64,000 bases of DNA from Acidobacteriota bacterium (GCA_016195265.1 JACPZW010000002.1:19365-83364); one strand, 5' to 3'; positions 42,887 to 51,763 are shown, numbered from the stretch's first letter. Notes: generated from the letters alone by a model not told the origin. Numbers and translations: made by a program.

Positions 42887-44050
42887 TTAGTACCCCAATT
42901 TGACTGTTCCCTGCTGCGTCCCCTTCACCGATTCCTGCGTCAGCCACTCGAGCGACGCGCGGAACAGCAGCAGGTGGTTCTTCTCCCACATCGCGTTGTG
43001 CGACGAGCACGCGAGATCGACGAACACCTTGTGCGGCGCCGCGAGATCCGCCAGCAGCGCCTGCACGCGATCCGGCGGCACTTGCTTGTCGTGCGCCCCG
43101 GCGACCATCAGCGTGGGAATCTGCGTCTTCCCCGCCGCCGCCACGTTCCATCCCCACGTCGTCGTGACGGGCGCGCGGCGCACGCCGGGGCCCCACGTCG
43201 CGCCGACCGGATCGGACGCGAGCATCGCGGACCAGACGGCATCGCTCGCGGCGGACTCGTACTGATCCGCGCAGCCCACCTGACGATCCCAGTTCGCGTT
43301 GAACTCGGCGCGCGACTGCGTGTTCATCGGCACGCCATCCGGCGGCAAAGGCGTCGGCGCACTGGACGACGCGGCGCGGTTGTACGCCGGCGCCAGCAGA
43401 ATCAGCTTCTGCACCTTCTCCGGATGCTGCGCCGCGTAGCCGCCGGCACGCGGTCCGCCGAGCGACCACGCGATCAGGCTGACCTTGTCCACGTGCCGCA
43501 GCGCGCGCACGTAGTCGACCACGGCGTTGATATCGTCCCAATCCGACGCGATCGTCGTGAGCTGATGCGGATACGCCGGCGGGCACGGCGCCGGCAGCAG
43601 GCTCGGCACGAACGCCGGCTGACTGGCCTTCGCGAGGTTGCACGGATCGTTCATCGGCGCCGGACGCGTCGACCGCCCGTAGCCCGTCGTGTCCATCGCG
43701 AACACGTCGAAACCCGCGTGCGCGAGGTACGCCATCCAGCTGTAGTCCGCGTACGGCACGTCGAAGGAGACCTCGGCCGGCGTGCCGGCGCCGTGGACGA
43801 ACAGCACGACGCGATCGCCCATCGACGGCGCGCGCAGGACCGCGCCCGCTTCGGATCGCTCGCGCACGTAAATCTGCGCCGCCTGGCCGGCGATGGCCGG
43901 CACGGTCGACTTCACGCGGACGTAGTGATCGATCGTCAGGAGCTTCTCGCCGTCGTCGCCGGATGCGGCGCGCGCGCCCGAGAGCGCGGCGACCGCTTGT
44001 ATGGAAACAACGCCCAGCAGAATTCCCAGGGTTGCGATGGAACGCGGCAT
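42887..44050 (-). CDS. Exported alpha/beta-hydrolase
   Basis: A 387-residue esterase/lipase-like protein with a signal peptide (MPRSIATLGILLGVVSIQAV). Oxyanion region VVLFVHGAGTPAEVS, nucleophile elbow LIAWSLGGPRAG (serine), acid in VAGAHDKQVPPDR and histidine in ACSSHNAMWEKNH complete the triad. ATG 44050 has AGGAGG upstream; the frame extends to 44239 through a repeat and is rejected there. Substrate unknown. Confidence 0.9.
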   Translation of the reverse strand: MPRSIATLGILLGVVSIQAVAALSGARAASGDDGEKLLTIDHYVRVKSTVPAIAGQAAQIYVRERSEAGAVLRAPSMGDRVVLFVHGAGTPAEVSFDVPYADYSWMAYLAHAGFDVFAMDTTGYGRSTRPAPMNDPCNLAKASQPAFVPSLLPAPCPPAYPHQLTTIASDWDDINAVVDYVRALRHVDKVSLIAWSLGGPRAGGYAAQHPEKVQKLILLAPAYNRAASSSAPTPLPPDGVPMNTQSRAEFNANWDRQVGCADQYESAASDAVWSAMLASDPVGATWGPGVRRAPVTTTWGWNVAAAGKTQIPTLMVAGAHDKQVPPDRVQALLADLAAPHKVFVDLACSSHNAMWEKNHLLLFRASLEWLTQESVKGTQQGTVKLGY

Positions 44051-44096
44051 CACCCCTCCTCCTTTATTACTACACGCAGAGCGGCTCAGCCTGCGC

Positions 44097-44408
44097 GCCC
44101 GTGGCCACGAAGCCACGAAAGCATTCACGAAGAAGAACGAAGAGGAATAAAAGCCACAGAGACACAGAGACACGGAGGTGTTCGACGCGGACGGCCTGCG
44201 GAGCAGGCCGTGCTGATCGACCGGAAGCCGGAGTCGCAAGCGACGAGAACATGAGATTCAGTCGTCGCTCGCGACTCCGGTTTCCGTCGACCGATGCCGC
44301 TTCGCGGCGCCGCGTCGAACACGATCTGCGGAGTTTCTTATCTCTGTGCCTCCGTGTCTCCGTGGCCCATTTTCCTCCGTGCCCCTCCGTGTTCTCCGTG
44401 GTGGCATT
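44097..44408. repeat. Large inverted element with 8-bp tandem units
   Basis: Left end: CACAGAGA twice then CACGGAGG (44155-44178), preceded by CCACGAAG-type units. Right end: TCTCTGTG, CCTCCGTG, TCTCCGTG (44341-44364) and more. Between, GTGTTCGACGCGG (44178-44190) is complementary to CCGCGTCGAACAC (44310-44322), enclosing further paired arms. No gene inside. Position: 3' side of the DUF4159 gene. Confidence 0.85.
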
Positions 44409-44426
44409 TTCTCTTTATCGCTCGCG

Positions 44427-45278
44427 TCAGTGCGTCAGTCCGTAGAGCAGATAGTTCACGCCGAGCTTGTACGCTTCGTTCGTCTGATCAAACGGCCGCA
44501 GGCCCCGGCCGGACCATTCCCAGAACTGCGAGATGTCCGTGTTGTAATTCACGATCATCTGCAGCCGCTTCTGCGGGTCGTTGTCCTCGTACACGCCCCG
44601 GAAGACCGGCGGCCCCGCATTGTAGGCCTGCGGGAAGTTGTCCAGCGCGTCGATTTCGAAGAACGCGTGAAAGATGGGATGCCGCGCATCCATGTCGAAG
44701 AACCGCACGCCGGGCAGCACTTTTTCCATGTTCGCCTGGAACGGCGCCCAGCCTTCGCTGCCGAAATCGCCGGTGGCCTTGAAGTCGTCGACGATGACGA
44801 AGCCGCCCTTCTGCAAGTAGGCACGCAGCGCCTCGGCCTCGCGCGGCGTCATCGCCCACCAGCTCACTTCGATGATGTACGCGACGGGATATCTGGTGAG
44901 TTCGGGATCGTCGAGGGTGACGGAGTTGATGTCGTCGTCGTGCGCGCCGAGGTAGCTCACCTCATTCATGATCTTCAGGAGGTTCTGCTCGGCGAGCGGA
45001 TAGCCGTGGGCCCAGGCAGGCAAGCCGCGGTACCAGTAGCCCCCTGCGGCCGTTTCGTAGTTGATGCGGACGAAGGTGAAGCGGCCGTCGTAGGGGATGT
45101 TCGGCAGTGGACGGCCGCGTCCGGAGAATCCGCCGAACCCGCCGCCGCCGAACCGCCGGCCCTGCGCGAGGGCGGTGACGGCGAGGAGCACCATCAGCGC
45201 GCCCAGTGTGGCCAGCTTGACCAGCCTAACGGGCCTAACGGGGGGCCACTCGCGCGGCCACGCTACTCGGCGCGACAT
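44427..45278 (-). CDS. Exported DUF4159 protein
   Basis: A 283-residue protein with a signal peptide near residues 15-36 and a Gly-rich start (RRFGGGGFGGFSGRG). The rest matches DUF4159: PYDGRFTFVRINYETAAGGY, AYIIEVSWWAMTPREAEALR, GFVIVDDFKATGDFG and FRGVYEDNDPQKRLQMIVNY. The domain is ThuA/glutamine-amidotransferase-like; function unknown, often near ATPases and gliding or secretion genes. ATG 45278 or GTG 45305. Confidence 0.88.
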   Translation of the reverse strand: MSRRVAWPREWPPVRPVRLVKLATLGALMVLLAVTALAQGRRFGGGGFGGFSGRGRPLPNIPYDGRFTFVRINYETAAGGYWYRGLPAWAHGYPLAEQNLLKIMNEVSYLGAHDDDINSVTLDDPELTRYPVAYIIEVSWWAMTPREAEALRAYLQKGGFVIVDDFKATGDFGSEGWAPFQANMEKVLPGVRFFDMDARHPIFHAFFEIDALDNFPQAYNAGPPVFRGVYEDNDPQKRLQMIVNYNTDISQFWEWSGRGLRPFDQTNEAYKLGVNYLLYGLTH

Positions 45279-45317
45279 CTCCACTGTCCGCGCCAAGCAT
45301 AGCACCGCGCGCGGCGG

Positions 45318-45725
45318 CTACTTCTTGTCCTGCAGCGTCTCCAGGTACTTCACGAGCGAGTCGATGCGCAGCCGTACGGCCTCGGCGGTCGAGCTCTCGC
45401 TCGACTTCGAGAAGACGTCGCCCCACGTCGGCATGTCCGGGCCGCCGTGGCCGCTCACCGGGGTCTTGCCGTCGATGGTCTTGAACACCATGTCTGACGG
45501 ATACACGCCGTTGTTCCGCTGCGCGAGCTTCGTCAGATCGGCCGGACGCCTCCGGAACGAACTGGCGATCGGACCGTCGCCCTTGGCCGTCGATCCGTGG
45601 CACGACGCGCAGTAGGCGTTGAAATCATTCGCCCCGCCGCTGGAGGACGACTGGCCGCCTGCCCCGAGCAGAGCCGGCGTCAGCACGACAATGAACGCCG
45701 CCGCCAGCATGCCATACGGTTTCAT
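45318..45725 (-). CDS. Exported cytochrome c
   Basis: A 135-residue single-heme protein: signal peptide (MKPYGMLAAAFIVVLTPALL), heme site CASCHGSTAKGDGPIA (residues ~38-42), a likely distal methionine in GPDMPTWGDVF, and a C-terminal helix. GGAGGG precedes the ATG at 45725. It could feed electrons to nearby exported oxidoreductases. Confidence 0.92.
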   Translation of the reverse strand: MKPYGMLAAAFIVVLTPALLGAGGQSSSSGGANDFNAYCASCHGSTAKGDGPIASSFRRRPADLTKLAQRNNGVYPSDMVFKTIDGKTPVSGHGGPDMPTWGDVFSKSSESSTAEAVRLRIDSLVKYLETLQDKK

Positions 45726-45912
45726 GAGACCCTCCTGCCGGGAATCCGGCAATAGTTTCGATCCGGAGAGATCAAGGGCAATTCCGGTGCCGGGCCGGGC
45801 GTCCCGTGGCACGGGCAGAAAAAAACCCTGCCCTCGGAGCGCCGGGCGCGATAGGATTCGCGGGCAGTTCCGGTGCGCTCCATTCAGGCTGTCAGCTTTT
45901 CAGGAGGCTCTG

Positions 45913-47067
45913 ATGTCACGTTCAAGGCATGTGAAGGTCCCCGCCGCCGTGGGCCGTGTCGCCGCAGCGCTCGCCGTGATGGGTGCCCTGGCGTTCGCCC
46001 AGGGCGACATGAAACCGACCAACGATCTGCCCAACCCCTACCAGTCGATTGAAGGCTGGGCCAAGCTGCCCGAAGGCCGCACGTGGGGATCGACGAGCGC
46101 CGTCGACGTCGACAAGGACGGCAAGTCGATCTGGGTCGCAGAGCGGTGCGGCGCCAACAGCTGCCTCGATCGCGCCGCGGGCAAGATGTCCGATCTGCCG
46201 ACCGTCCTCAAGTTCGATGCGTCCGGCAAACTCGTCAAGAGCTTCGGCGCAGGCTTGCTGATCTTCCCGCACGGCATCCACGTCGATCGCGACGGCAACA
46301 TCTGGGTGACCGATGGTCAGGACAACGCGCCGGTGCCGCAGCGCGGCGGCGGCGCGGGCGGCGGCGGACGTGCGCGCGGCGAAGCGCCGACGGGCCCGAT
46401 CGGTCCACGGCCCGGCGCGACGACGGGCAATCAGGTCTACAAGTTCAGCCCAGACGGCAAGGTGCTGCTCACGCTCGGCAAGCCGGGCGGCGCCGCGGCG
46501 CCGGACTACTTCTATCAGCCGAACGACGTGATTACGGCGCCCAACGGCGACATCTTCGTCTCTGAAGGCCACGGCGCCGGGAACAACCGCGTGCTGAAGT
46601 TCGACAAGACCGGCAAGTTCATCAAGGAATGGGGCAAGCTCGGCAAGGGGCCGGGCGAGTTCGACCAGCCGCACGCGCTGGCGTTCGACTCCCGCGGCCG
46701 TCTGTTCGTGGGCGATCGCAACAACAACCGCGTGCAGATCTTCGATCAGAACGGCACGTTCATCGCCGAGTGGGCGCAGTTCAGCCGTCCGAGCGGCGTG
46801 TACATCGACAAGAACGACAACATCTACGTCGCCGACTCCGAGTCGGAATCCGTGTCGCAGAATCACAACGGCTGGAAGCGCGGCATCCGCGTCGGCAGCG
46901 CCAAGGACGGCACGGTCAAGTACTACATCCCCGATCCCGAAACACGCGGCCGCCCGGACTTCAGCGGCACGAGCGCCGCGGAAGGCGTCGTCGTGGACGC
47001 GCAGGGCAACGTCTACGGCGCCGAAGTCGGGCCGAAGCGGGTGATGAGATATGTAATGAAGAAGTAG
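45913..47067 (+). CDS. Exported NHL-repeat protein (PAL-like)
   Basis: A 384-residue six-bladed propeller protein similar in outline to the peptidyl-alpha-hydroxyglycine amidating lyase half of PAM. Signal peptide to ~residue 30; blades such as LIFPHGIHVDRDGNIWVTDG, NGDIFVSEGHGAGNNRVLKF and FDQPHALAFDSRGRLFVGDR. AGGAGG lies 7 bp before the ATG. The window also holds PHM-like proteins (34944, 49421), which is suggestive because PHM and PAL are halves of one eukaryotic enzyme, but they are not adjacent. Confidence 0.88.
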   Translation: MSRSRHVKVPAAVGRVAAALAVMGALAFAQGDMKPTNDLPNPYQSIEGWAKLPEGRTWGSTSAVDVDKDGKSIWVAERCGANSCLDRAAGKMSDLPTVLKFDASGKLVKSFGAGLLIFPHGIHVDRDGNIWVTDGQDNAPVPQRGGGAGGGGRARGEAPTGPIGPRPGATTGNQVYKFSPDGKVLLTLGKPGGAAAPDYFYQPNDVITAPNGDIFVSEGHGAGNNRVLKFDKTGKFIKEWGKLGKGPGEFDQPHALAFDSRGRLFVGDRNNNRVQIFDQNGTFIAEWAQFSRPSGVYIDKNDNIYVADSESESVSQNHNGWKRGIRVGSAKDGTVKYYIPDPETRGRPDFSGTSAAEGVVVDAQGNVYGAEVGPKRVMRYVMKK

Positions 47068-47129
47068 GAATTAGGAATGAAGAATGAGGGGCGGTCTTTC
47101 ATTCTTCATTCTGAATTCTTAATTCCCAA
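47053..47129. repeat. 7-bp tandem array E with hairpin
   Basis: Heptamers such as GGAATTA, GGAATGA, AGAATGA, then TTCTTCA, TTCTGAA, TTCTTAA. Arms GAATGAAGAATGA (47075-47087) and TCATTCTTCATTC (47099-47111) are perfect complements. It starts inside the last codons of the NHL gene and ends at the next ATG. Confidence 0.9.
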
Positions 47130-47132
47130 TTC

Positions 47133-47564
47133 ATGGCCTCGCCCGTCCTCCCTGCGGAGTGGAAGCCCGTCGGCAGCACGCTCAACACCTGCTACTTCCA
47201 GGTCGGCGCGGACGTCCTCATCGTCATGCCCGAGCAGGGGCTCAAGGACGACGGCGCGTCGGCGCGCGTCAACATCGACTTCCAGACGCGTCACGCGGCC
47301 GCCAGCGGACGGCGGTGCGCGGTCGTCGTGATGATGAGCTCGCTGGTGTCTCAGGACGGCGAGGCGCGCCGCATTTACGCGGCGGGCATGGACCCGAAGG
47401 CGTTCTTCGCGGCGGCGCTCATCGTTTCCAATCCGCTCGCGCGCGCCATAGGCAGCTTCTTCCTCGGACTCACCCGGCCGGGCGTGCCGACGCGGCTCTT
47501 CGACTCCATCGACCCGGCGCTGGCATGGGTGGACACGCTGCGCGGGGCGCCCTCACCGTCATGA
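47133..47564 (+). CDS. SpoIIAA/STAS-like small protein 1
   Basis: A 143-residue soluble protein. The pattern VGADVLIVMPEQGLKDDGAS, RRCAVVVMMSSLVSQ, FFLGLTRPGVPTRLFDSIDP, ALAWVD suggests a STAS-like fold of the SpoIIAA-like group, which often ends with an ALAWL-type helix. It is a paralogue of the next gene and overlaps it by 4 bp (ATGA). No ribosome site: the ATG follows a heptamer array directly. Probably senses or regulates in concert with the diguanylate cyclase downstream. Confidence 0.65.
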   Translation: MASPVLPAEWKPVGSTLNTCYFQVGADVLIVMPEQGLKDDGASARVNIDFQTRHAAASGRRCAVVVMMSSLVSQDGEARRIYAAGMDPKAFFAAALIVSNPLARAIGSFFLGLTRPGVPTRLFDSIDPALAWVDTLRGAPSPS

Positions 47565-47974
47565 CTCCGGACACGTCCGCGTGGACGCGGATCGGCCGGT
47601 CGTCGAACGCCGATTTCTTCGAAGTCGAGCCCGGCATCCTGGCCGTCGTCCCGTTTGACGGGATCACGGACAACGCGGCGACGGCCGCCGAGAGCATCCG
47701 CGTGCAGCTCGAGTACCTCCGGCCGAAGGGCATGCGCGCCGGCGTCCTCGTCTTCATGGATCGCGTAGCAGAACAGGATTCCGGAGCACGCGCGGTGTAT
47801 CGCGAGGCGCCCGATCCGGCGTTTCACGCGTGCTTCGCGCTGGTCGGCAGCACCATCTTCGGCCGGGCCGTCAGCTCAGTCTTCATCGGCCTGCATCCGC
47901 CACGCGTGCCGACGCGGATGTTCGGCACGCTCGAGGAGGCGATCGCGTGGATTCGCGAGACCGTCCAGGCCTGA
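47561..47974 (+). CDS. SpoIIAA/STAS-like small protein 2
   Basis: A 137-residue paralogue of the preceding protein: NADFFEVEPGILAVVPFDGI, GMRAGVLVFMDRVAEQDSG, SSVFIGLHPPRVPTRMFGTL, EEAIAWIRETV. The ATG overlaps the upstream stop (ATGA) and the diguanylate cyclase start overlaps its 3' end by 28 bp, so three proteins are translationally linked. Confidence 0.7.
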   Translation: MTPDTSAWTRIGRSSNADFFEVEPGILAVVPFDGITDNAATAAESIRVQLEYLRPKGMRAGVLVFMDRVAEQDSGARAVYREAPDPAFHACFALVGSTIFGRAVSSVFIGLHPPRVPTRMFGTLEEAIAWIRETVQA

Positions 47975-49272
47975 TCATCCCGGGCACGCTGCCGGCCGCG
48001 CTGGTCGAGGGCTTCTTCCGCCTCTGCCAGGGCGACTTCTCGTACCGCCTGCCCCGCACGCTGGCGCGCGACGACGAAGACACCGCCGCGTTCTTCTTCA
48101 ACACGATCGCCGACGAGCTGGACCGCATCATGCGTGCCTCGCGCGACAACGAGGCGCGCCTGGCGTGCGCCGTCGAGAGGCTTGCCGACGCGCTGGTGCG
48201 CGTCGCCGCCGGTGACTTCACCGTGCAGGTGGACCGCGACTTCCGCGGCGACGCCATCGACGTGCTCGCCTTCCTCGTCAACAACACGATCAGCGAGCTG
48301 AGCGCGCTCGCGGGCGCCAGCGAGCGGCGCGCCGAAGAGGACCGCCAACGGCTCGAGCGTCTCGTGGACCGGCGCACGCAGGAACTGCGCGAGAGCGAAG
48401 AGAATTTCCGGACGCTGCTCGCCGCGGCGCCCGTGCCCGTGCTGCTGGTCGGCCTGGACGACGACCTCGTGCGGTTCTCGAACGAGCGCGCGGCGGATCT
48501 CTTCGGCACGACGGTCGAGGATCTCGTCGGACGCCGGATGCCCGCGCTGCACGCGAGCGAGGAAGATCGCGCGCGGTTCCGCGAGCGGCTCGAAGCGGAG
48601 CGCCGCGTGGACGCGCTCGCCGTCCCCGTGCGCACCTACGGCGGGGAGAGCTTCTGGTCGCTCCTCAACGCGCGCACGCTCGTCAGCGGCGGCGAGAAGC
48701 TCGTCATGATCACGCTGACCGATCTCACCGAGCAGAAACGCGTCGAGGAGCAGTTGCGCGTGATCGCGACGACCGACGCGCTGACCGGCACGCACACGCG
48801 GCGGCACTTCTTCGATCTCGCCGAGGTCGAGTGCGGCCGGTCGTCGCGGCACCAGCGGCCCATCGCGGTGGCGCTGCTCGACCTCGATCACTTCAAGCTG
48901 GTCAACGATCGCTTCGGGCACCCCGTCGGCGACGAGGCGCTGCGGCTGGTGGCCGAGACCGTGCGCGAGAAGCTGCGCCGCCACGACCTGCTGGGGCGGT
49001 ACGGCGGCGAGGAATTCGCCTTGCTCCTGCCCGAGACGTCGCTCGAGGGCGCGACGCTGGTCGTCGAACGCATCCGCCAGGCGGTCGCCGCGCTCGAGTT
49101 CGCCCACCAGGGCTCGGTGATTGATCTCACCATCAGCGCCGGCGTTGTCTTCAGGCGGCCGGACGAGCCGCTCGCCTCCGCGCTCGAGCGCGCCGACGCC
49201 GCGCTCTACGCCGCGAAAGATCAGGGACGCAACCGCGTCTGCGCCATCGCCAACCCGCCTTCTTTAGTCTGA
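47947..49272 (+). CDS. Soluble diguanylate cyclase with HAMP-like, PAS and GGDEF domains
   Basis: A 441-residue cytoplasmic enzyme making cyclic-di-GMP. Two HAMP-like segments (FFRLCQGDFSYRLPRTLARD and LVRVAAGDFTVQVDRDFRG), a coiled coil (~120-150), a PAS domain (~150-270) and a C-terminal GGDEF with active motif RYGGEEFALLLPE, plus TDALTGTHTRRHF. No transmembrane helix. GTG 47947 is chosen; its 28 bp overlap with the upstream gene suggests coupling. The two STAS-like proteins likely tune its output. Cyclic-di-GMP commonly controls pili and biofilm, relevant to the Tad locus at the other end. Confidence 0.9.
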   Translation: MDSRDRPGLIIPGTLPAALVEGFFRLCQGDFSYRLPRTLARDDEDTAAFFFNTIADELDRIMRASRDNEARLACAVERLADALVRVAAGDFTVQVDRDFRGDAIDVLAFLVNNTISELSALAGASERRAEEDRQRLERLVDRRTQELRESEENFRTLLAAAPVPVLLVGLDDDLVRFSNERAADLFGTTVEDLVGRRMPALHASEEDRARFRERLEAERRVDALAVPVRTYGGESFWSLLNARTLVSGGEKLVMITLTDLTEQKRVEEQLRVIATTDALTGTHTRRHFFDLAEVECGRSSRHQRPIAVALLDLDHFKLVNDRFGHPVGDEALRLVAETVREKLRRHDLLGRYGGEEFALLLPETSLEGATLVVERIRQAVAALEFAHQGSVIDLTISAGVVFRRPDEPLASALERADAALYAAKDQGRNRVCAIANPPSLV

Positions 49273-49420
49273 TTCCCTCGGAATAGTCCGCGACTCGCGG
49301 GAAAATCACGCGCGCTTTTCCGTCGGGATCCGAACAAATCAGGTGCTTCTGCTCGGCATTGGGATTGCACGGCAGGCGCCAACCCGTCTTTCCATCCCCG
49401 AGTCGAAAAGGAGCGCGTCA

Positions 49421-50794
49421 ATGTGTATTGCGAAAGTGCAGAGCCCGATGTGGCGGACCGGTCTGAGCCTGCTCGCGCTGGGCGCCGTCCTGGCCCTTCC
49501 GTCGGCGGCCCGCGCCGCCGATACCGCGGCCACGCCCACCTTCACGAAGGACATCGCGCCAATTTTCCAGGACAAGTGCGAGGCCTGCCACCGGCCGAAC
49601 CAGATGGCGCCGATGTCGCTCGTGACGTACGAGGACGTGCGGCCGTGGGCGAAGTCGATCGCGGCCCGCGTCGGCGGACGGCAGATGCCGCCGTGGCACA
49701 TCGACCGCACGATCGGGATTCAGAAGTTCAAGAACGACCGGTCGCTGACCGACGGCCAGGTGGACACGGTCGTCCGCTGGGTCAACGCCGGCGCGCCGAA
49801 AGGCGACCCGAAAGACATGCCCGCACCGAAAAAATGGAACGACGATCAGAACATCTGGACCGAGCAGGTCAAGATCGGCCCGCCCGATCTCGTGATCAAG
49901 TCCACGCCGTACACGATGCCCGCCATCGCGCAGGATGCGTGGTGGAAGCCGAGCATTCCGACCGGCCTCACCGAACCGCGCTGGGTGCGCGCGATTGAGA
50001 TCAAGCCGACGACCGTGCAGGGCCGCAAGATCACGCACCACGCGCTGGCGCGCCTGCAGCAGCCGGAAGACATGGATCCGGCGCTCTTCACCAACGATCC
50101 CGACGTCGCCGGCGACGGTCTTTTCATGGAATGGGCCGTCGGCAAGAACGCCGACGAGATGCGGCCGGACTCCGGCCGTCTGATGCTGCCCGGCTCGAAG
50201 ATTACGTGGGACATTCACTACCACGCCGTCGGCGAAGAGATCACGGACACGGTCGAGCTGGGCATCTGGTTCTATCCGAAAGGTCAGGAGCCGAAGCACC
50301 GCGAGGTCCTCGCGCTCTTCAACACGTTTTCCGGCGGCAACCGCGCGCTCGACATCCCGCCGAACCAGATCACGACGACCGAGAGCTTCGTGGTGCTGAA
50401 GCAGAACGCGCGCATCGAAAACTTCCAGGCGCACCTGCACCTGCGCGGCAAGGGCATGTCGATGGAAGCGATCTACGCCGACGGCCGCCGCGAGATGCTG
50501 AGCCAGATCAGCGACTTCAACTTCAACTGGCACAACATGTATATCTACGACGACGCCGTCGCGCCGCTGCTGGCCAAGGGTACGATCCTGCATTTCGTCA
50601 CGTGGTACGACAACACGTCGAACAACAAGGCGAATCCTGATCCCAATCAATGGGTCGGCTGGGGCGACCGCACGGTGGACGAAATGGGCCACGCGTGGCT
50701 GAACATCACCTACTACACCGACGAGGAATTCACGGCCGAGACGGCGAAGCGCGCCGCGGCCGTGAAGGTCTCGACGGCCAACAACGATCGATAG
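49421..50794 (+). CDS. Heme c/copper monooxygenase-like protein, copy 2
   Basis: A 457-residue paralogue of the protein at 34944-36299, with the same heme site KCEACHRPNQMAPMSL, RQMPPWHI, KITHHALARL, NFQAHLHLRGKGMSME and NFNWHNMYIY; here one histidine-methionine-histidine motif reads HLH instead of HMH. AAGGAG seven bases before ATG 49421 sets the start. It is followed after 21 bp by copy 2 of the partner protein, with no terminator between, unlike copy 1. Confidence 0.85.
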   Translation: MCIAKVQSPMWRTGLSLLALGAVLALPSAARAADTAATPTFTKDIAPIFQDKCEACHRPNQMAPMSLVTYEDVRPWAKSIAARVGGRQMPPWHIDRTIGIQKFKNDRSLTDGQVDTVVRWVNAGAPKGDPKDMPAPKKWNDDQNIWTEQVKIGPPDLVIKSTPYTMPAIAQDAWWKPSIPTGLTEPRWVRAIEIKPTTVQGRKITHHALARLQQPEDMDPALFTNDPDVAGDGLFMEWAVGKNADEMRPDSGRLMLPGSKITWDIHYHAVGEEITDTVELGIWFYPKGQEPKHREVLALFNTFSGGNRALDIPPNQITTTESFVVLKQNARIENFQAHLHLRGKGMSMEAIYADGRREMLSQISDFNFNWHNMYIYDDAVAPLLAKGTILHFVTWYDNTSNNKANPDPNQWVGWGDRTVDEMGHAWLNITYYTDEEFTAETAKRAAAVKVSTANNDR

Positions 50795-50815
50795 CCGGGG
50801 CGAAGGAGCACTCGG

Positions 50816-51763
50816 ATGAGACGCAGTCGATCGACCTTCATCGGCCTGGTCCTGCTCTTCGGCGTTTCCACAGGCGCGTTCGTCCGGGGCCAGCAGCCGT
50901 CGGGTCAGGCGCCGACGCCGTATCCGCTCTCGCCCACGATTCGCAACGCGGGCCAGGGCGTGACGCCGGCGTTCGAGGGCTGGTTCTTCAACAAGGACGG
51001 AAGCCAGAGCCTGCTCATCGGATACTTCAATCGCAATGCGAAACAGGAACTGGACATCCCCATCGGCCCGAACAACCGGATCGAGCCGGGCGGACCTGAT
51101 CAGGGTCAGCCCACGCACTTCCTGACAGGACGGCAGTACGGCGTCTTCGCCGTCAAAGTGCCGAAGGACTTCGGGACGAAACAACTCACGTGGACGCTGG
51201 TCGTCAACGGACAGACCAACGTGATTCCGATGCACCTGAAAGCGGACTGGGTCGTCGAGCCGTACCTCGACGCGGGTTCGCAGAACACGCCGCCGGTGCT
51301 GAAGTTCCAGCCCGGAGGGCCCGTGCTCACGGGTCCACCGGCCGGCAGCGCCGCGAGCTTCAGCACGGCGGTTACGAATCCGCTCGCGTTGACGACGTGG
51401 GTGACCGACGAAGGTCCGAAGGTGAACGTCGCGGAACGGCCGCAAGCCGGGCGTGGACGCGGGACCGCGGCGCGTGGCACGGCGGGCGCGCCGGCAGTTC
51501 CGACGCCGCCGGCGCTCTCGATCACATGGAGCATGTACCGCGGTCCGGGCACCGTGAAGTTCGACAACGCGAAGCCGGCCATCGACAAAGCCGACGGCGG
51601 CAGGGCGACGACGACGGCGACGTTTAGCGCGCCGGGCGACTACATCCTGCGCGTGCAGGCCAACGATCAATCAGGTGAAGGCGGCGGCGGTTTCCAGTGC
51701 TGCTGGTCGAACGCGCACGTCGCCGTCAGCGTGAAGGGCGGCGCGTCGACCACGTCGCGGTAA
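50816..51763 (+). CDS. Secreted partner protein of the heme/copper module, copy 2
   Basis: A 315-residue exported protein, close paralogue of 33896-34864: AFEGWFFNKDGSQSLLIGYF, PIGPNNRIEPGGPDQGQPTH, PKDFGTKQLTWTLVVNGQTN and the terminal ATTTATFSAPGDYILRVQAN with FQCCWSN. The Gly/Arg/Ala-rich insert is present in shorter form. GGAGCACTCGG before the ATG includes a ribosome site. Co-transcribed with the monooxygenase-like gene. Confidence 0.85.
   Translation: MRRSRSTFIGLVLLFGVSTGAFVRGQQPSGQAPTPYPLSPTIRNAGQGVTPAFEGWFFNKDGSQSLLIGYFNRNAKQELDIPIGPNNRIEPGGPDQGQPTHFLTGRQYGVFAVKVPKDFGTKQLTWTLVVNGQTNVIPMHLKADWVVEPYLDAGSQNTPPVLKFQPGGPVLTGPPAGSAASFSTAVTNPLALTTWVTDEGPKVNVAERPQAGRGRGTAARGTAGAPAVPTPPALSITWSMYRGPGTVKFDNAKPAIDKADGGRATTTATFSAPGDYILRVQANDQSGEGGGGFQCCWSNAHVAVSVKGGASTTSR

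Noticed and set aside
44097..44408. Insertion sequence
   Set aside because: Inverted arms but no transposase frame within; treated as a repeat element.
45806..45840. Terminator-like GGGCAG / CTGCCC with an A-rich loop
   Set aside because: The short stem has its A/T run in the loop, not after the stem; unlikely to stop transcription.
49418..51670. 750-residue minus-strand open frame
   Set aside because: Shadow of the two plus-strand genes of module copy 2.
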